64,000 nt of DNA, taken from Siminovitchia thermophila. GTDB taxonomy: Bacteria; Bacillota; Bacilli; Bacillales; Bacillaceae_C. The stretch is from the NCBI RefSeq assembly GCF_016909185.1, contig NZ_JAFBFH010000001.1:124001-188000 (forward strand), read 5' to 3'. The stretch's first letter is position 1. The number at the start of each line of letters is the position of its first letter. The notes beneath the pieces were generated by a model, which saw nothing but the letters and a program-made list of their open reading frames with translations, searched no databases and was not told where the DNA came from. A program made the translations under genes and the position numbers. This document shows, piece by piece, positions 16,755 to 29,423 of this stretch.

Positions 16755-17831
16755 TTATGTTATCACTGTTTTTTCCGCCACAACAGCGTTTTTCTTCTTC
16801 GCATATGGACGGATAAATACAAAGTAAGATGACGTCCACGTTCCAAGAATAATAAACAATAGCGATATCCACCCTTGCCATGTCATCATCGCCGTCATAA
16901 CCAAACCATTACCAATCGAGCATCCTCCGGCGAGACTTGCTCCAAAACCCATTAAATTTCCTCCAATAAAGCTTGTAATGCCTGTTTTGGCATCGGGCAT
17001 TCTAAAGCGGAATTCTTTGCTTGCCTTGGCCGCAATAAATGAACCAAGAAAAATACCAAGGACAAGAAAAACACCCCAATTCACAAACTTCATGTCACTG
17101 GTGACCAAGTATTGAAGGATATTGGCTGATGGTGTCGTAATGCCCAACCCATACATTCTTCCAGTTGCTTCACTGAGCGGCCAGGCGAGAATCGCGATCA
17201 ATCCCACCAACACCGCCGTAAAAAATGGATGCCAACGTTTCTCAAACAACAGATGGGAAAGTCCCGAACGCTTTGGTTTCATTGCAGGAATAGCAACTTT
17301 TGGTTTCTTGAGCTCTCTGATGATCACCCATAATACGATGCCGACAAAGACAATGATAAAAACCCACACGGAAATACCTGTTGTTTCCGCAATGGAATTC
17401 GTGGCAAACTGCACTGATTTCATCGACTGATCAATAGGGGCAAGTACTCCCGTTCGCATGACAGCGCTCATGAACATATAACCGAATAAAGCAATCCAAC
17501 TGCCAAGCAATCCTTCACCCGCACGATACCACGTACCGGTTGCGCAACCGCCGGCAAACACGATGCCGATCCCGAAAATAAAGGACCCAATGATCGTGGC
17601 AACCCACGAAAAAGCCCCTGCTGAAAATTCGATCAATCCGAATTGAATCAATGCAAATACACCAATGCTTTGAACAGCAATAGCGATGAGCAAAGCATAA
17701 AACATTCGATTGTCTTTCGCAATATACATATCACGGAATCCGCCGGTAAGGCAAAAGCGGCCTCTTTGCATGACAAAGCCAAGCAAAGCCCCACATAACA
17801 GACCCGTAACAACCATTTGAAGCAATCTCAT
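16755..17831 (-). CDS. YeeE/YedE-family sulfur (thiosulfate) transporter
   Basis: Polytopic membrane protein of 358 residues with repeated small-residue helices. Conserved cysteines sit in QRGRFCLTGGFRD (about residue 27), FAGGCATGTWYRAGEG and LAGGCSIGNG, the pattern of TsuA thiosulfate channels, where stacked cysteines relay the substrate. It forms a two-gene operon with the TusA-like protein. ATG preceded by AAAGGAGGAG. Selenium-linked YedE proteins are relatives, but no selenium genes are nearby, so thiosulfate is the better guess. Confidence 0.88.
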   Translation of the reverse strand: MRLLQMVVTGLLCGALLGFVMQRGRFCLTGGFRDMYIAKDNRMFYALLIAIAVQSIGVFALIQFGLIEFSAGAFSWVATIIGSFIFGIGIVFAGGCATGTWYRAGEGLLGSWIALFGYMFMSAVMRTGVLAPIDQSMKSVQFATNSIAETTGISVWVFIIVFVGIVLWVIIRELKKPKVAIPAMKPKRSGLSHLLFEKRWHPFFTAVLVGLIAILAWPLSEATGRMYGLGITTPSANILQYLVTSDMKFVNWGVFLVLGIFLGSFIAAKASKEFRFRMPDAKTGITSFIGGNLMGFGASLAGGCSIGNGLVMTAMMTWQGWISLLFIILGTWTSSYFVFIRPYAKKKNAVVAEKTVIT

Positions 17832-17887
17832 TCTCCTCCTTTACTACAAGCAAAAACATAAGTAAACCGCTATGATTTATAAACATA

Positions 17888-17917
17888 ATTGTATATCCAT
17901 TTTACCTCTTTCGTCAA
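17888..17917 (-). promoter_or_regulatory. Sigma-A promoter of the yedE-tusA operon
   Basis: Minus strand TTGACG, 18 bases, TACAAT; five of six matches in each hexamer, about 50 bases before the ATG. Confidence 0.65.
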
Positions 17918-18058
17918 TAGGCTAAAATAGAGTAAAAACTCCATTTGCAAACAGGGACTTTTTCTTTTAAAATGATATTGTTTAACGCTACATAAATCGA
18001 AACAGTTGTTTCGGCAAAATGAGGTTTCCCCAGTGTACGGCTGAACTCCGAGTCACAT

Positions 18059-18075
18059 CGTATACCGGTTATACG
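18059..18075 (+). promoter_or_regulatory. Perfect dyad upstream of the aldehyde dehydrogenase gene
   Basis: CGTATA-CCGGT-TATACG, about 105 bases before the start codon and just upstream of a TACAAT hexamer in TGTTACAATAAGG. Possibly an operator; no regulator gene adjoins and no clear -35 is seen. Confidence 0.35.
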
Positions 18076-18179
18076 GATACTCTGTTACAATAAGGGAGAG
18101 GTAAAATGAGATTGCAGGTTATGTCTTTCCGGCATAGAACCTTGTAACCATTGACTACTATAAAGAAGGAGAGAAAAAC

Positions 18180-19571
18180 ATGGCACAAACTTTTGAAGTA
18201 AAAAACCCAGCAACGGGTGAAGTAGTCGATGAAGTGAAAATCGACACATCCGAAGAAGTCAAAGCAAAACTGGAAAAAGGCCATAAAGCTTTTAAAGAGT
18301 GGTCTAAAATCAATGCTCACAAACGGGCCGAGCTTCTTTTCAAATGGGCCGATAAAATTAAAGAAAACAAAGAAAGCATTGCAGAAATCATGACAAAGGA
18401 AAACGGCAAACCTCTTCACGAATCACTAGGAGAAGTTGACTATGCAGCCAGCTATGTCATTTGGTATGCCGAAGAAGCAAAACGCATTTATGGAAGAACC
18501 GTTCCCGCTTCAACGGAGTCCAAACGGATAATCGTCACAAAACAGCCAATCGGCCTTGTTGCCGCCATCACTCCATGGAACTTTCCGGCAGCGATGATGA
18601 CAAGAAAAGCGGCTCCCGCGCTTGCAGCCGGTTGCACTTTTATCGTCAAACCTGCGGTTGAAACACCGTTAACAACAATTCGTCTCATTGAACTGGCTCA
18701 TGAAGCAGGCATTCCAGAAGACGCCGTTCAAGTAGTCAATGGGAGCGGACGGGAAATCGGCGGATTGTTCACTGACAGCACACTCGTCAGAAAAATTACA
18801 TTTACAGGCTCTACGCCTGTTGGAAAAGCCTTGATCAAAGACAGCGCCAATACAATCAAGCACGTCACAATGGAGCTTGGCGGACATGCCCCGCTCATTG
18901 TTACCGAAGATGCCGACCTTGATTTTGCCGTTGAACAAACAATGATCACCAAATTTAGAAATGCGGGTCAAACTTGTGTTTGCGCGAATCGCCTCCTCGT
19001 TCACGAAAGTGTCGCCGATGAGTTTTCCAAAAAATTGGCTGAACGCGCACGCCAGCTAAAAGTCGGTAACGGCTTGGAAAAAGGCACAGATATCGGTCCG
19101 GTTATCAACAAAAAAGGCTACGAAAAAATTGCTTTCCAAATTAATGACGCCATTGAAAAAGGCGCAGAAGTGCTTGCCGGCAATAAATTTGATGTAGATG
19201 AAGAAAAAGGCAGCTATTTCATTTATCCTACAGTCCTTAAAAACGTAACGGACGACATGGACATCATGCAGGAAGAAACTTTCGGACCTGTCGCACCCAT
19301 TACAACATTCAGCACATTGGAAGAAGCGGTTGAAATTGCCAACAGCACGCCATACGGGCTTGCCGCGTACTTCTTTACGAATGACTACAAGGCTGGCACT
19401 TACCTTTCCGAAAACCTCGAATTCGGGATTGTCGGCTGGAATGATGGAGCTCCATCTGCAGCCCACGTACCATTCGGCGGTATGAAAGAAAGCGGTCTTG
19501 GACGAGAAGGCGGTCCCGAAGGAATCGAACCCTACTTGGAAACAAAATATTTGTCCATTGGCGGACTATAA
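18180..19571 (+). CDS. gabD: NAD(P)-dependent succinate-semialdehyde dehydrogenase
   Basis: Aldehyde dehydrogenase superfamily enzyme of 463 residues, typical length for class 5 members. It has [22 protein letters not shown] for cofactor binding, FTGSTPVGK, the general-base glutamate in [11 protein letters not shown] (near residue 232) and the catalytic cysteine in [11 protein letters not shown] (near 266; the CVC pair is characteristic of succinate-semialdehyde dehydrogenases). AAGGAGAG lies ahead of the ATG. It feeds GABA-derived carbon to succinate. No gabT adjoins; it is a single-gene unit closed by a terminator. Another small aldehyde substrate cannot be excluded. Confidence 0.85.
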   Translation: MAQTFEVKNPATGEVVDEVKIDTSEEVKAKLEKGHKAFKEWSKINAHKRAELLFKWADKIKENKESIAEIMTKENGKPLHESLGEVDYAASYVIWYAEEAKRIYGRTVPASTESKRIIVTKQPIGLVAAITPWNFPAAMMTRKAAPALAAGCTFIVKPAVETPLTTIRLIELAHEAGIPEDAVQVVNGSGREIGGLFTDSTLVRKITFTGSTPVGKALIKDSANTIKHVTMELGGHAPLIVTEDADLDFAVEQTMITKFRNAGQTCVCANRLLVHESVADEFSKKLAERARQLKVGNGLEKGTDIGPVINKKGYEKIAFQINDAIEKGAEVLAGNKFDVDEEKGSYFIYPTVLKNVTDDMDIMQEETFGPVAPITTFSTLEEAVEIANSTPYGLAAYFFTNDYKAGTYLSENLEFGIVGWNDGAPSAAHVPFGGMKESGLGREGGPEGIEPYLETKYLSIGGL

Positions 19572-19582
19572 ATTCGAAAAAA

Positions 19583-19608
19583 TGCTCCCTGCCTCAGGGA
19601 GCGTTTTT
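19583..19608. terminator. Bidirectional terminator between gabD and the glucosyltransferase gene
   Basis: GCTCCCTG-CCT-CAGGGAGC with GTTTTT on the plus strand and ATTTTTT on the minus strand. The minus-strand gene's stop codon (19594-19596) lies inside the hairpin loop. Confidence 0.85.
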
Positions 19609-21591
19609 CATCTGAATTTCCTGCAAAATATCCCGGAATTTTGCAATGGATCTGGTGTAAAAAAGTTTTGGCCGCCGCTTAAAGTCGATCTGTTCCTTAC
19701 GTCCCGACCTATATATTTTTATGCGGGGGCCATCTTCGTGTTCCAGGAAGCGGAGCACCGCTCTCCCCATATTCTTTTTTACTTTCGGAATATCCGCCCC
19801 CTTTTTTATCACTGGCTGAATCATTCTATGATCGTTTAAACAAGATACACAAACAAAGACATCCCATTTTCCTTTAGGAAGATTCATACACGAAAGACGC
19901 CCCTTAAATTCGGCTGTCCCCTTATCCAGCCAACGCATCTCAAGTGGAACACATATGTCTTCCAGCCGCTTTTTCCGTCTTAATTGCAATGCCAAAGAGA
20001 TATCCTGTTTGATGAACTTTTCCTTGACCTGAACGCGCCCCTGTAAAACAATCTCTTTTGCATTCGGATATGATACTTGTTCCAACTCGCAATCAATTTT
20101 TCCAAGTCTGATACGCCTGTCTTTTTGCTTTACCGCTTCTTCAAAAACAGTCAACCACTTTTCCGCGATCACTTCCCCGCAATGTGTTTTACTGGCCTTT
20201 TGCGCCGCGAGGCTGAGAGCGCGACGCTTTTCCTTGTTCAAAAACAGTCCAGTCATGGCCTCCGCCAGTCCGTTGATGTGATCTGCTTCGACAAGAAGCC
20301 CGTTTTTTCCATGTTCAATCAAATCAGAGGGACCATACTTGCAGTCATAACAAATGACAGGCGTGCCCGCTGCCATACTTTCCACGATCGCCATGCCAAA
20401 AGCTTCGGATTTGGAAGTCATAATCGAGAAAGCCGCCCGCCTGAATACCTTAAAAGGCTGGTGTGTAAATCCCATTACAAATACATGGTTTTCCAGCTTT
20501 AACCTTTTGATTAACGCTTTGTACTTGGCTTCGTCCTTTCCAAACCCCCAAATTTCCAGTCTTGCTTTTGGTACTTGTTTCACCACTTTCTTGAACGCCT
20601 TAATGGCATGCGGGATTTGCTTGATTCTTTGAAATCGTGACAGCATCACCGCTGTATAAGGATCATATTCACCCTTTATGTCCTCATTCATGACCGCTGG
20701 ATGACCAATGACATGAATGGTCGTCCTGTCTCCGAACCTTTTGCGAATATCTTCCGCCTGGCTTTCTGTCAGCACAATCAGCCCATCGAGATTGCTCAAT
20801 TGGTATAACAGATTGCCGTTTCTTGGCACAAGACTACTGCCATATTCAAACGGAAACTGCAAATGATTGCTATGAAGAACGGCGAGTTTGGCAATTTTTG
20901 GATTTCGAATGGGAAAAAGCACCCTGTCGGAAAAGCGGCTGTCCGAAACCAACACCGCCGCTTCATCTTGTTGAACGATCGCGTTGATAAAGAATTCCCG
21001 GTAATCTCTTACCGCCCGAAAGGCTTTCACTTGTTTTCCGTTGCGGTCGAACCAATAACACCCTGCCGACTTGCCGGTCACCGGATGAAAGAGCCGTTTA
21101 AAAAAAAGCCGTCCGTTCTTTGTAAAGAACATTTCTTTCGTTATCTCGGATGTTTTCGGGTCATAATGCGCCACTTGCCGAACATTTCCATACTGATCAA
21201 AAAGAATTCTCTTTTCTTTTTTCCTTTTACCGGACAAACAATTGATCGCATGCAAACGATTTTCCTTAAACTCTTTCTCGAGCCGATAGTTTCCGTAACG
21301 AAGCGCTTGCTTTCGATAGCTCTGCCCTTTTTCAACAGGGATATCATCTTCACCGCTTTGCTTTTCAAAAAATTCATATACATTGAAATGGCCTATCTTC
21401 CTGTTCCAAAGCCCAATAGAACAGTAATGCTCGATCACATCTCCATAATCGGGATTAAAATCGAAAGTGATAATGCCTATTTCTTTTCCCTGCCCGGACA
21501 ATAAAGAAGCTCTTTGGATCATTGCCCTCGTCATGCCCCCTCTTTGGGTTTCGATCGAGTGAGTCATAAAGTAGACGCCATAATTATTCAC
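19594..21591 (-). CDS. TagE-type alpha-glucosyltransferase (GT4)
   Basis: Glycosyltransferase of 665 residues. The N-terminus (YFMTHSIETQRGGMTRAMIQRASLL) and an inserted beta-rich segment up to about residue 200 resemble poly(glycerol-phosphate) alpha-glucosyltransferases TagE/TarM. The catalytic GT4 part has SRFQRIKQIPHAIKAF, the donor-site EX7E glutamates in SEAFGMAIVESMAAG (near 394) and GTPVICYDCKYGP. A C-terminal 150-residue basic domain is extra. Probable role: glucosylating wall teichoic acid or another polyol-phosphate polymer at the inner membrane face. Start is GTG with AGGTG upstream. It stands alone between terminator and promoter. Confidence 0.8.
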   Translation of the reverse strand: MNNYGVYFMTHSIETQRGGMTRAMIQRASLLSGQGKEIGIITFDFNPDYGDVIEHYCSIGLWNRKIGHFNVYEFFEKQSGEDDIPVEKGQSYRKQALRYGNYRLEKEFKENRLHAINCLSGKRKKEKRILFDQYGNVRQVAHYDPKTSEITKEMFFTKNGRLFFKRLFHPVTGKSAGCYWFDRNGKQVKAFRAVRDYREFFINAIVQQDEAAVLVSDSRFSDRVLFPIRNPKIAKLAVLHSNHLQFPFEYGSSLVPRNGNLLYQLSNLDGLIVLTESQAEDIRKRFGDRTTIHVIGHPAVMNEDIKGEYDPYTAVMLSRFQRIKQIPHAIKAFKKVVKQVPKARLEIWGFGKDEAKYKALIKRLKLENHVFVMGFTHQPFKVFRRAAFSIMTSKSEAFGMAIVESMAAGTPVICYDCKYGPSDLIEHGKNGLLVEADHINGLAEAMTGLFLNKEKRRALSLAAQKASKTHCGEVIAEKWLTVFEEAVKQKDRRIRLGKIDCELEQVSYPNAKEIVLQGRVQVKEKFIKQDISLALQLRRKKRLEDICVPLEMRWLDKGTAEFKGRLSCMNLPKGKWDVFVCVSCLNDHRMIQPVIKKGADIPKVKKNMGRAVLRFLEHEDGPRIKIYRSGRKEQIDFKRRPKLFYTRSIAKFRDILQEIQMKNAP

Positions 21592-21674
21592 ATGATTTCA
21601 CCTATCATTCCATAGCATTGATATATTAACCTTTATAGTCAACAAAAGAACAAAATAAACGGATATCCACGTGA

Positions 21675-21704
21675 TTGAACTTGGCATCCACAAACGTTTA
21701 CAAT
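21675..21704 (+). promoter_or_regulatory. Promoter of the metallo-beta-lactamase-fold gene
   Basis: TTGAAC, 18 bases, TACAAT, about 55 bases before the TTG start. Confidence 0.55.
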
Positions 21705-21758
21705 AACATCATAGGAAAGTGCTTCAAGATAATACGAGCCAATAAGGAGTGACAGTAT

Positions 21759-22724
21759 TTGCCAATCGTACAACATATGGACATTTTTCCGATTCATGTA
21801 CCAGTTTCATCATCTTTGCGATCCATTAACTTTTACCTCGTACAGAGCGGACAATCCCTTATACTGATCGACGCCGGATACAACAATGACGATTGTCGGA
21901 AGGCGCTTGTCGATACTTTAAAGCAAAATGAATTTGCTTTAAAAGATTTGACGCATATCATTTTGACCCATCACCATATAGACCACGCAGGCCTTGTCAA
22001 TTGCCTAACCGCGGAACACCCAATTCCTGTATATGCGCACCCGCTTTCTTTTCCAAGATTAAAAAGAGCGTCCGTTTTTTTGCAAATGCGAATACAATTT
22101 TTTCAAGAGCTATATGAAACAATGGGGTGCGGCCAACAAGGGAAGAAACAGATTGAACATTTGAAAAAAACAATGAAGGAAAACGAATCTCAAAAAATAA
22201 CGGCGGAACTGGTTGAAGTTGGAGAAAACTTTGGAGATCATTTCGAAGTGCTGGAGGTACCCGGGCATGCCCCAGATCAAATCGCTCTTTATGACCGTAA
22301 ACAAGAGCGGCTTTTTGCCGGAGATTTATTAATCAGCCACATCTCCAGCAATGCCCTTGTCGAGCCTGATGAAAACGGAAAGAGAATTCCCTCCTTGTTG
22401 ATCCATATCGATTCTTTGAAAAAATGCTTGTCGCTATCGCTTGAGCAAGTCTATTCAGGTCATGGGAAAGTCATCCAGCAACCAAAAGAATTGATACAAA
22501 AAAGACTGGATGGAATAGAGAAAAAAGCGGAGCGCTTTTTAACATTGATCAAGGGTGGGAAAAGAACGGCCAACGACATTGCCGAAACGTACTATAAAGA
22601 TGTTTACGACCAGCAGTTTCCGCTTGTCATGTCAGAGGTGATTGGACATTTGGATTATTTGGAACAGCGGGAAAAGATACAAAAAGAGAAAGTGCATGGC
22701 ATTTGGCGTTATACTTCCTCATAA
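21759..22724 (+). CDS. Metallo-beta-lactamase-fold hydrolase
   Basis: Zinc hydrolase of 321 residues. The metal motif THHHIDHAG (residues 70-78), a later EVPGHAPDQ histidine, AGDLLI aspartate and SGHGK histidine supply the usual ligands. The C-terminal 80 residues (KAERFLTLIKGGKRTANDIAETYYK...) form the winged-helix-like tail of the LACTB2/YobT-type subgroup. TTG start chosen because AAGGAG lies nine bases upstream; ATG six codons later is the alternative. Substrate unknown; thioesters or phosphodiesters are handled by relatives. Its last 16 bases overlap the convergent WYL gene. Confidence 0.83.
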   Translation: MPIVQHMDIFPIHVPVSSSLRSINFYLVQSGQSLILIDAGYNNDDCRKALVDTLKQNEFALKDLTHIILTHHHIDHAGLVNCLTAEHPIPVYAHPLSFPRLKRASVFLQMRIQFFQELYETMGCGQQGKKQIEHLKKTMKENESQKITAELVEVGENFGDHFEVLEVPGHAPDQIALYDRKQERLFAGDLLISHISSNALVEPDENGKRIPSLLIHIDSLKKCLSLSLEQVYSGHGKVIQQPKELIQKRLDGIEKKAERFLTLIKGGKRTANDIAETYYKDVYDQQFPLVMSEVIGHLDYLEQREKIQKEKVHGIWRYTSS

Positions 22725-22936
22725 ATCTGCTTTCTTTGGCCAAACGGCGCCACCGAAAGGATATTTTCTCTTTTAAAAGTCCGACATTGTTTTTTAAAGT
22801 AACAGTACGCCTTAACAGTCGTTTCAGACACAAATAGGACTTTAATGACACGCTGGGAAAGCTGATTATTTTCCGACAAATAGATGATTTCCAGCCTTTC
22901 TCCTGACAACGCAGCACGCATGAGCAGCCTTTTCAT
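22709..22936 (-). CDS. Small WYL-domain protein
   Basis: 75-residue protein: MKRLLMRAALSGERLEIIYL then a beta-strand-rich stretch (SQRVIKVLFVSETTVKAYCYF) and RTFKRENILSVAPF, matching a stand-alone WYL domain as found in Bacillaceae. WYL domains bind ligands or nucleic acid and usually sit in regulators; no DNA-binding domain is present here. ATG chosen because GGGGTG lies about six bases upstream and a clear promoter sits at 22967-22996, which rules out the longer upstream reading. Function unknown. Confidence 0.7.
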   Translation of the reverse strand: MKRLLMRAALSGERLEIIYLSENNQLSQRVIKVLFVSETTVKAYCYFKKQCRTFKRENILSVAPFGQRKQIYEEV

Positions 22937-22966
22937 TTGCATCACCCCGAACTTTTGTTTGTGTAT

Positions 22967-22996
22967 ATTATATGCAAACAAATGTTCTTTATTCAA
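22967..22996 (-). promoter_or_regulatory. Sigma-A promoter of the WYL gene
   Basis: Minus strand TTGAAT, 18 bases, TATAAT; start predicted about 24 bases before the ATG at 22936. Confidence 0.65.
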
Positions 22997-23019
22997 GTGG
23001 AAAATGTTGTTATCAAAGT

Positions 23020-23949
23020 TTAAAACATGCTTAAACGGTAAGCTTTTGCTAACAGCTCCAACAGCTTGATACCTGCCGCACTGTTCCCCTTTTCATTCAA
23101 TGCGGGACCAAAAATGCCGATCCCGCAAACCCCCGGAACAGCGCCCATGATCCCGCCGGATACGCCGCTTTTTGCCGGAATTCCGACTTTAATCGCAAAC
23201 TCTCCGGAAGCATTATACATCCCGCATGTCACCATAAATGTTTTACAGATACGGGCAACTTTGGGCGGCATAATCTGTTTTCCACTCACCGGATCCAGGC
23301 CGTTCATCGCGAACACCATTCCGATTCTGGCCAGTTCAAGACAATTCATTTCTATCGCGCACTGCTTCGTGTACAGATCAATCAGTTCTTCCACATCTTC
23401 CTGAATGACACGATGCTGTTTTAAAAAATAAGCAAGGGCACGATTTAAAAAAGATGATTGATATTCAGACAAAGCAACTTCTTCACTGAAATCAACCTGG
23501 CTGTTATCCGCCATTTCCCGTGTAAAGGAAAGCAATGATTGTAACCGGCCTTCAACACCGTTTCCTTTTAGCAAGTGCGTAACGACTAACGCGCCGGCGT
23601 TGATCATTGGGTTTAAAGGCTTGGCTGGCGACATTGTTTCCAGTTTGGCGATCGAATGAAACGGATCCCCAGTCGGCTCCATGCCCACACGCGAAAACAC
23701 CTCTTTTTCTTCCCTGTCCATGAGGACGAGCGCCAGGCTTACGACCTTGGAAATACTTTGCAGTGTTATCTTTTTTTCAATATCACCTGCCGATACGCAT
23801 GTTCCATCGGGATAAAAAATAGCAATCGATAAGCTATGGGGATCCGCTTTTGCCAGTGCCGGAATATATTCCGCAACTTTTCCATGTTTGGCAGCTTCCC
23901 TTGCTTCTTTTACAAATTCTATTAATTCTTCGTTCGAGCGACACAACAT
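23020..23949 (-). CDS. glsA: Glutaminase
   Basis: Serine-dependent glutaminase hydrolysing glutamine to glutamate and ammonia; 309 residues, the normal family length. The S-x-x-K catalytic pair is in LQSISKVV (Ser65, Lys68); NPMINAGALV, the YNASGEFA segment with its tyrosine and the GVSGGIMGAVPG loop complete the active site. The ATG giving MLCRSNEELIEF is preferred; a longer frame adds 17 mostly hydrophobic residues that are not expected in this cytosolic enzyme. It follows the bio operon by about 70 bases on the same strand, so read-through is possible. Confidence 0.92.
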   Translation of the reverse strand: MLCRSNEELIEFVKEAREAAKHGKVAEYIPALAKADPHSLSIAIFYPDGTCVSAGDIEKKITLQSISKVVSLALVLMDREEKEVFSRVGMEPTGDPFHSIAKLETMSPAKPLNPMINAGALVVTHLLKGNGVEGRLQSLLSFTREMADNSQVDFSEEVALSEYQSSFLNRALAYFLKQHRVIQEDVEELIDLYTKQCAIEMNCLELARIGMVFAMNGLDPVSGKQIMPPKVARICKTFMVTCGMYNASGEFAIKVGIPAKSGVSGGIMGAVPGVCGIGIFGPALNEKGNSAAGIKLLELLAKAYRLSMF

Positions 23950-24017
23950 ATTCATCACCAATAGCAGTATGATCAAAAAGCGCGTGATCCAACCGCTCAT
24001 TTAAAAAATCGAGATCG

Positions 24018-27091
<3,074 letters not shown>

Positions 27092-27105
<14 letters not shown>

Positions 27106-28438
27106 TTGTCACCTCATGAATGGCTTTTTTCATAATGGCGATCATTTCCTCAAGCTCCTCAACGGTACTGGCAAGTGGCGGCATGAAGACGATCGTATTA
27201 CCGAGCGGCCGTGTCAACATACCGAGTTCCCTCATTTTTAGAGAAACACGATAGCCGACTCTTTTTTCATTAGGAAAAGGTTCCTTCGTTTCTTTGGATG
27301 CGACAAGCTCGACACCGCACATAAAACCGAGCTGTCTAATATCTCCAACGTGTGGAAGTGTATACAACGTATCGAGAAGCCGTTCCAGCACCTTGGCCTT
27401 CTTGGCCACCTCGTCAACAATATTTTCGGTTTTCAATAACCGCAAATTTTCAAGGGCGACTGCGCACCCGAGCTGATTTCCTGTATACGAATGACCATGG
27501 AAAAAAGTCTTCATTTGATCATAATCATCGTAAAAAGCTTCGTAGATTTTTTCGGTGGTGAATGTTGCGGCAATCGGCAAATACCCTCCCGTTATACCTT
27601 TGCCGACAGCCATAAGATCCGGCTGGACATGTTCATGTTCACAAGCAAACATTTTTCCTGTTCGTCCAAATCCGGTCGCCACCTCGTCGACAATCAGCAA
27701 AACATCATATTTCGTGCACAACTCACGCACACCTGACAAAAATCCTTCAGGCATCACAATCATCCCGGCGGCCCCCTGAATCATCGATTCTATGGAAAGT
27801 GCCGCAATCTCCTCATGCTTTTCAATCAGAAGCTGTTCAAGCTCATACAGGCATTCATCGCGACACTGATTTGGATCGCCGCTTTCAGAACGATAAACGT
27901 ATGGAATGGACGACTTGTAACTGTCAAACATCAACGGCCCGTAGACTTGATGAAAAAGCTCAATGGAACCGACGCTTACAGCACCAATCGTATCTCCGTG
28001 ATAGCCGTTTTGCATGGCGATAAATTTCTGCTTCTCCGGCCTGCCGATATTGATCCAATATTGAAAGGCCATTTTCAGGGCAATTTCCATGGCTGTTGCC
28101 CCGCTGTCTGAATAAAAAACACGCGTCAAATTCTCGGGGCTGATTTCAATCAGCTTTTCGGCCAGTTCCGTTGCAGGAACATTTGTCATACCGAGCAGCG
28201 TGGAGTGGGCAATTTTTTCAAGTTGGTTCTTGATCGCTTCGTCCAACTCTTTTTTACGGTGCCCATGCACATTTAGCCAAACAGAAGAAAAGCCGTCATA
28301 ATACTCCTTCCCAAATATGTCTTTTACTTTTACTCCATTGCCGCTCTCGATGATGAGGGGATCATGATCATAATCTTTCATTTGCGTAAAAGGCAGCCAT
28401 AAATATTTCTTGCTTTTGTCAATGATTGCTTTTGTCAT
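27092..28438 (-). CDS. bioA: Adenosylmethionine (or lysine)-8-amino-7-oxononanoate aminotransferase
   Basis: Class III PLP aminotransferase making 7,8-diaminopelargonate; 448 residues. [17 protein letters not shown] is the typical N-terminus, [16 protein letters not shown] and the [12 protein letters not shown] aspartate follow, and the PLP lysine is in AVGKGITGG near 280. The ATG overlaps the bioW stop (ATGA), with GGGAGG upstream; an upstream start would lie within bioW. Bacillus BioA prefers lysine over S-adenosylmethionine as amino donor; which applies here cannot be told by eye. Confidence 0.94.
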
Positions 28439-29205
28439 TTTTCTACCTCCCATTGAATCATTACAGGCTGATGTTCCAAATAATGTATGTAAGAATCCAC
28501 ATCTTCCTTGCCGTCAATAAAAAAGATCCGGCACCCCTGTTCATCCCCATATTCTTTTAGTTGGGTGATGCGCTGATAGCCAAGGGTTTTACTTGCCACA
28601 TAACCAGTTATATAATCCGGATCATCTGACCAGCACAACTCCGCCACCGCGACTCGATGTTCACATACCTTTGTGGCAAGAGCAAGCGCTTCTTTTATCC
28701 TTGAGTGGAGGGGCATATGATGACAGCCAGCCCATTTTTCATAATGTCCGTTCTGCCAATCCATTCTGGAAGCCCGCACCCCTTTTTCTCCCCTGTCATC
28801 CAGCCGTTTTCCTGAATGAACATCAATCAACATGGCCCCTCTCATGCTTGAATATTGCGAAACAAGCCTATCGGCTTCATCAATGATGTTTCTTGGAATT
28901 CCTGATTGTTCCAGCAAACTCCATGCCAGCGCTCGTCCTTCCTTTGCACTTTTCACCTTATTCGTCGTCACGCTCAAAGGTTCCACGCGCTTTGCCGGTT
29001 CCTCAATGCATTCAAATTGAATTTGCATAAAGTCCGGTTTGCCTTTTGAATGAACCAATCCTTTTTCAAGCAAATACATAACCGCCTGTTGTATATCACT
29101 GTAAGCTGCCAGCATCTCTCCACCAGAAACATGAGTGCTGCCTCGTTCATGTGCCCCACCCTTGGCCGCCCTCATTCTAACACTGAACAGCTCTTCCCTT
29201 TTCAT
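28435..29205 (-). CDS. bioW: 6-carboxyhexanoate-CoA ligase (pimeloyl-CoA synthetase)
   Basis: Activates pimelate to pimeloyl-CoA using ATP; 256 residues, typical for BioW. It opens with [24 protein letters not shown], has [25 protein letters not shown] near residues 130-155, and carries the C-terminal [14 protein letters not shown] stretch of the family. ATG preceded by GGGGGAG. First gene of the bio operon, directly behind a perfect BirA operator. With bioI also present, both pimelate activation and chain cleavage routes are encoded. Confidence 0.94.
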   Translation of the reverse strand: MKREELFSVRMRAAKGGAHERGSTHVSGGEMLAAYSDIQQAVMYLLEKGLVHSKGKPDFMQIQFECIEEPAKRVEPLSVTTNKVKSAKEGRALAWSLLEQSGIPRNIIDEADRLVSQYSSMRGAMLIDVHSGKRLDDRGEKGVRASRMDWQNGHYEKWAGCHHMPLHSRIKEALALATKVCEHRVAVAELCWSDDPDYITGYVASKTLGYQRITQLKEYGDEQGCRIFFIDGKEDVDSYIHYLEHQPVMIQWEVEK

Positions 29206-29230
29206 CGCATTCTCCCCCTTTCCACACTCT

Positions 29231-29263
29231 ATTGTTAACCATTATGTAAATATAGTTAACAAT
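29231..29263 (-). promoter_or_regulatory. BirA operator of the biotin operon
   Basis: ATTGTTAAC, 15 bases, GTTAACAAT: a perfect inverted repeat matching the Bacillus BirA box, about 25 bases before the bioW start. The biotinyl-AMP-loaded BirA dimer should repress here. The position implies overlap with the promoter or start site. Confidence 0.93.
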
Positions 29264-29390
29264 AAGGATTGTATGTCTCAAATGGCTATCTGTCAATACG
29301 GCAAAACAAAATGAGGAAGAAAAGCAGTAAAGGAAAAGAGGGAGATAATACGGAAGGAAAGGTTTTTTCTTGTGTACGAGATAAAAAATA

Positions 29391-29423
29391 ATTGTTAACA
29401 TTTTTCTGTTTATCGTAAACATT
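29391..29423. promoter_or_regulatory. Degenerate second BirA-like box
   Basis: ATTGTTAAC, 15 bases, GTAAACATT. The left half-site is perfect, the right differs at two or three positions, and the spacing equals that of the main box 160 bases away. It could be an accessory site for bioW or a leftover from a lost BirA-controlled neighbour. Confidence 0.4.

Noticed and set aside
22937-22996. 20-residue N-terminal extension of the WYL protein
   Set aside because: It would run through a TATAAT promoter; GGGGTG supports the downstream ATG.
23950-24000. Hydrophobic N-terminal extension of glutaminase (possible signal peptide)
   Set aside because: The family is cytosolic and about 309 residues long; the shorter start gives exactly that length.
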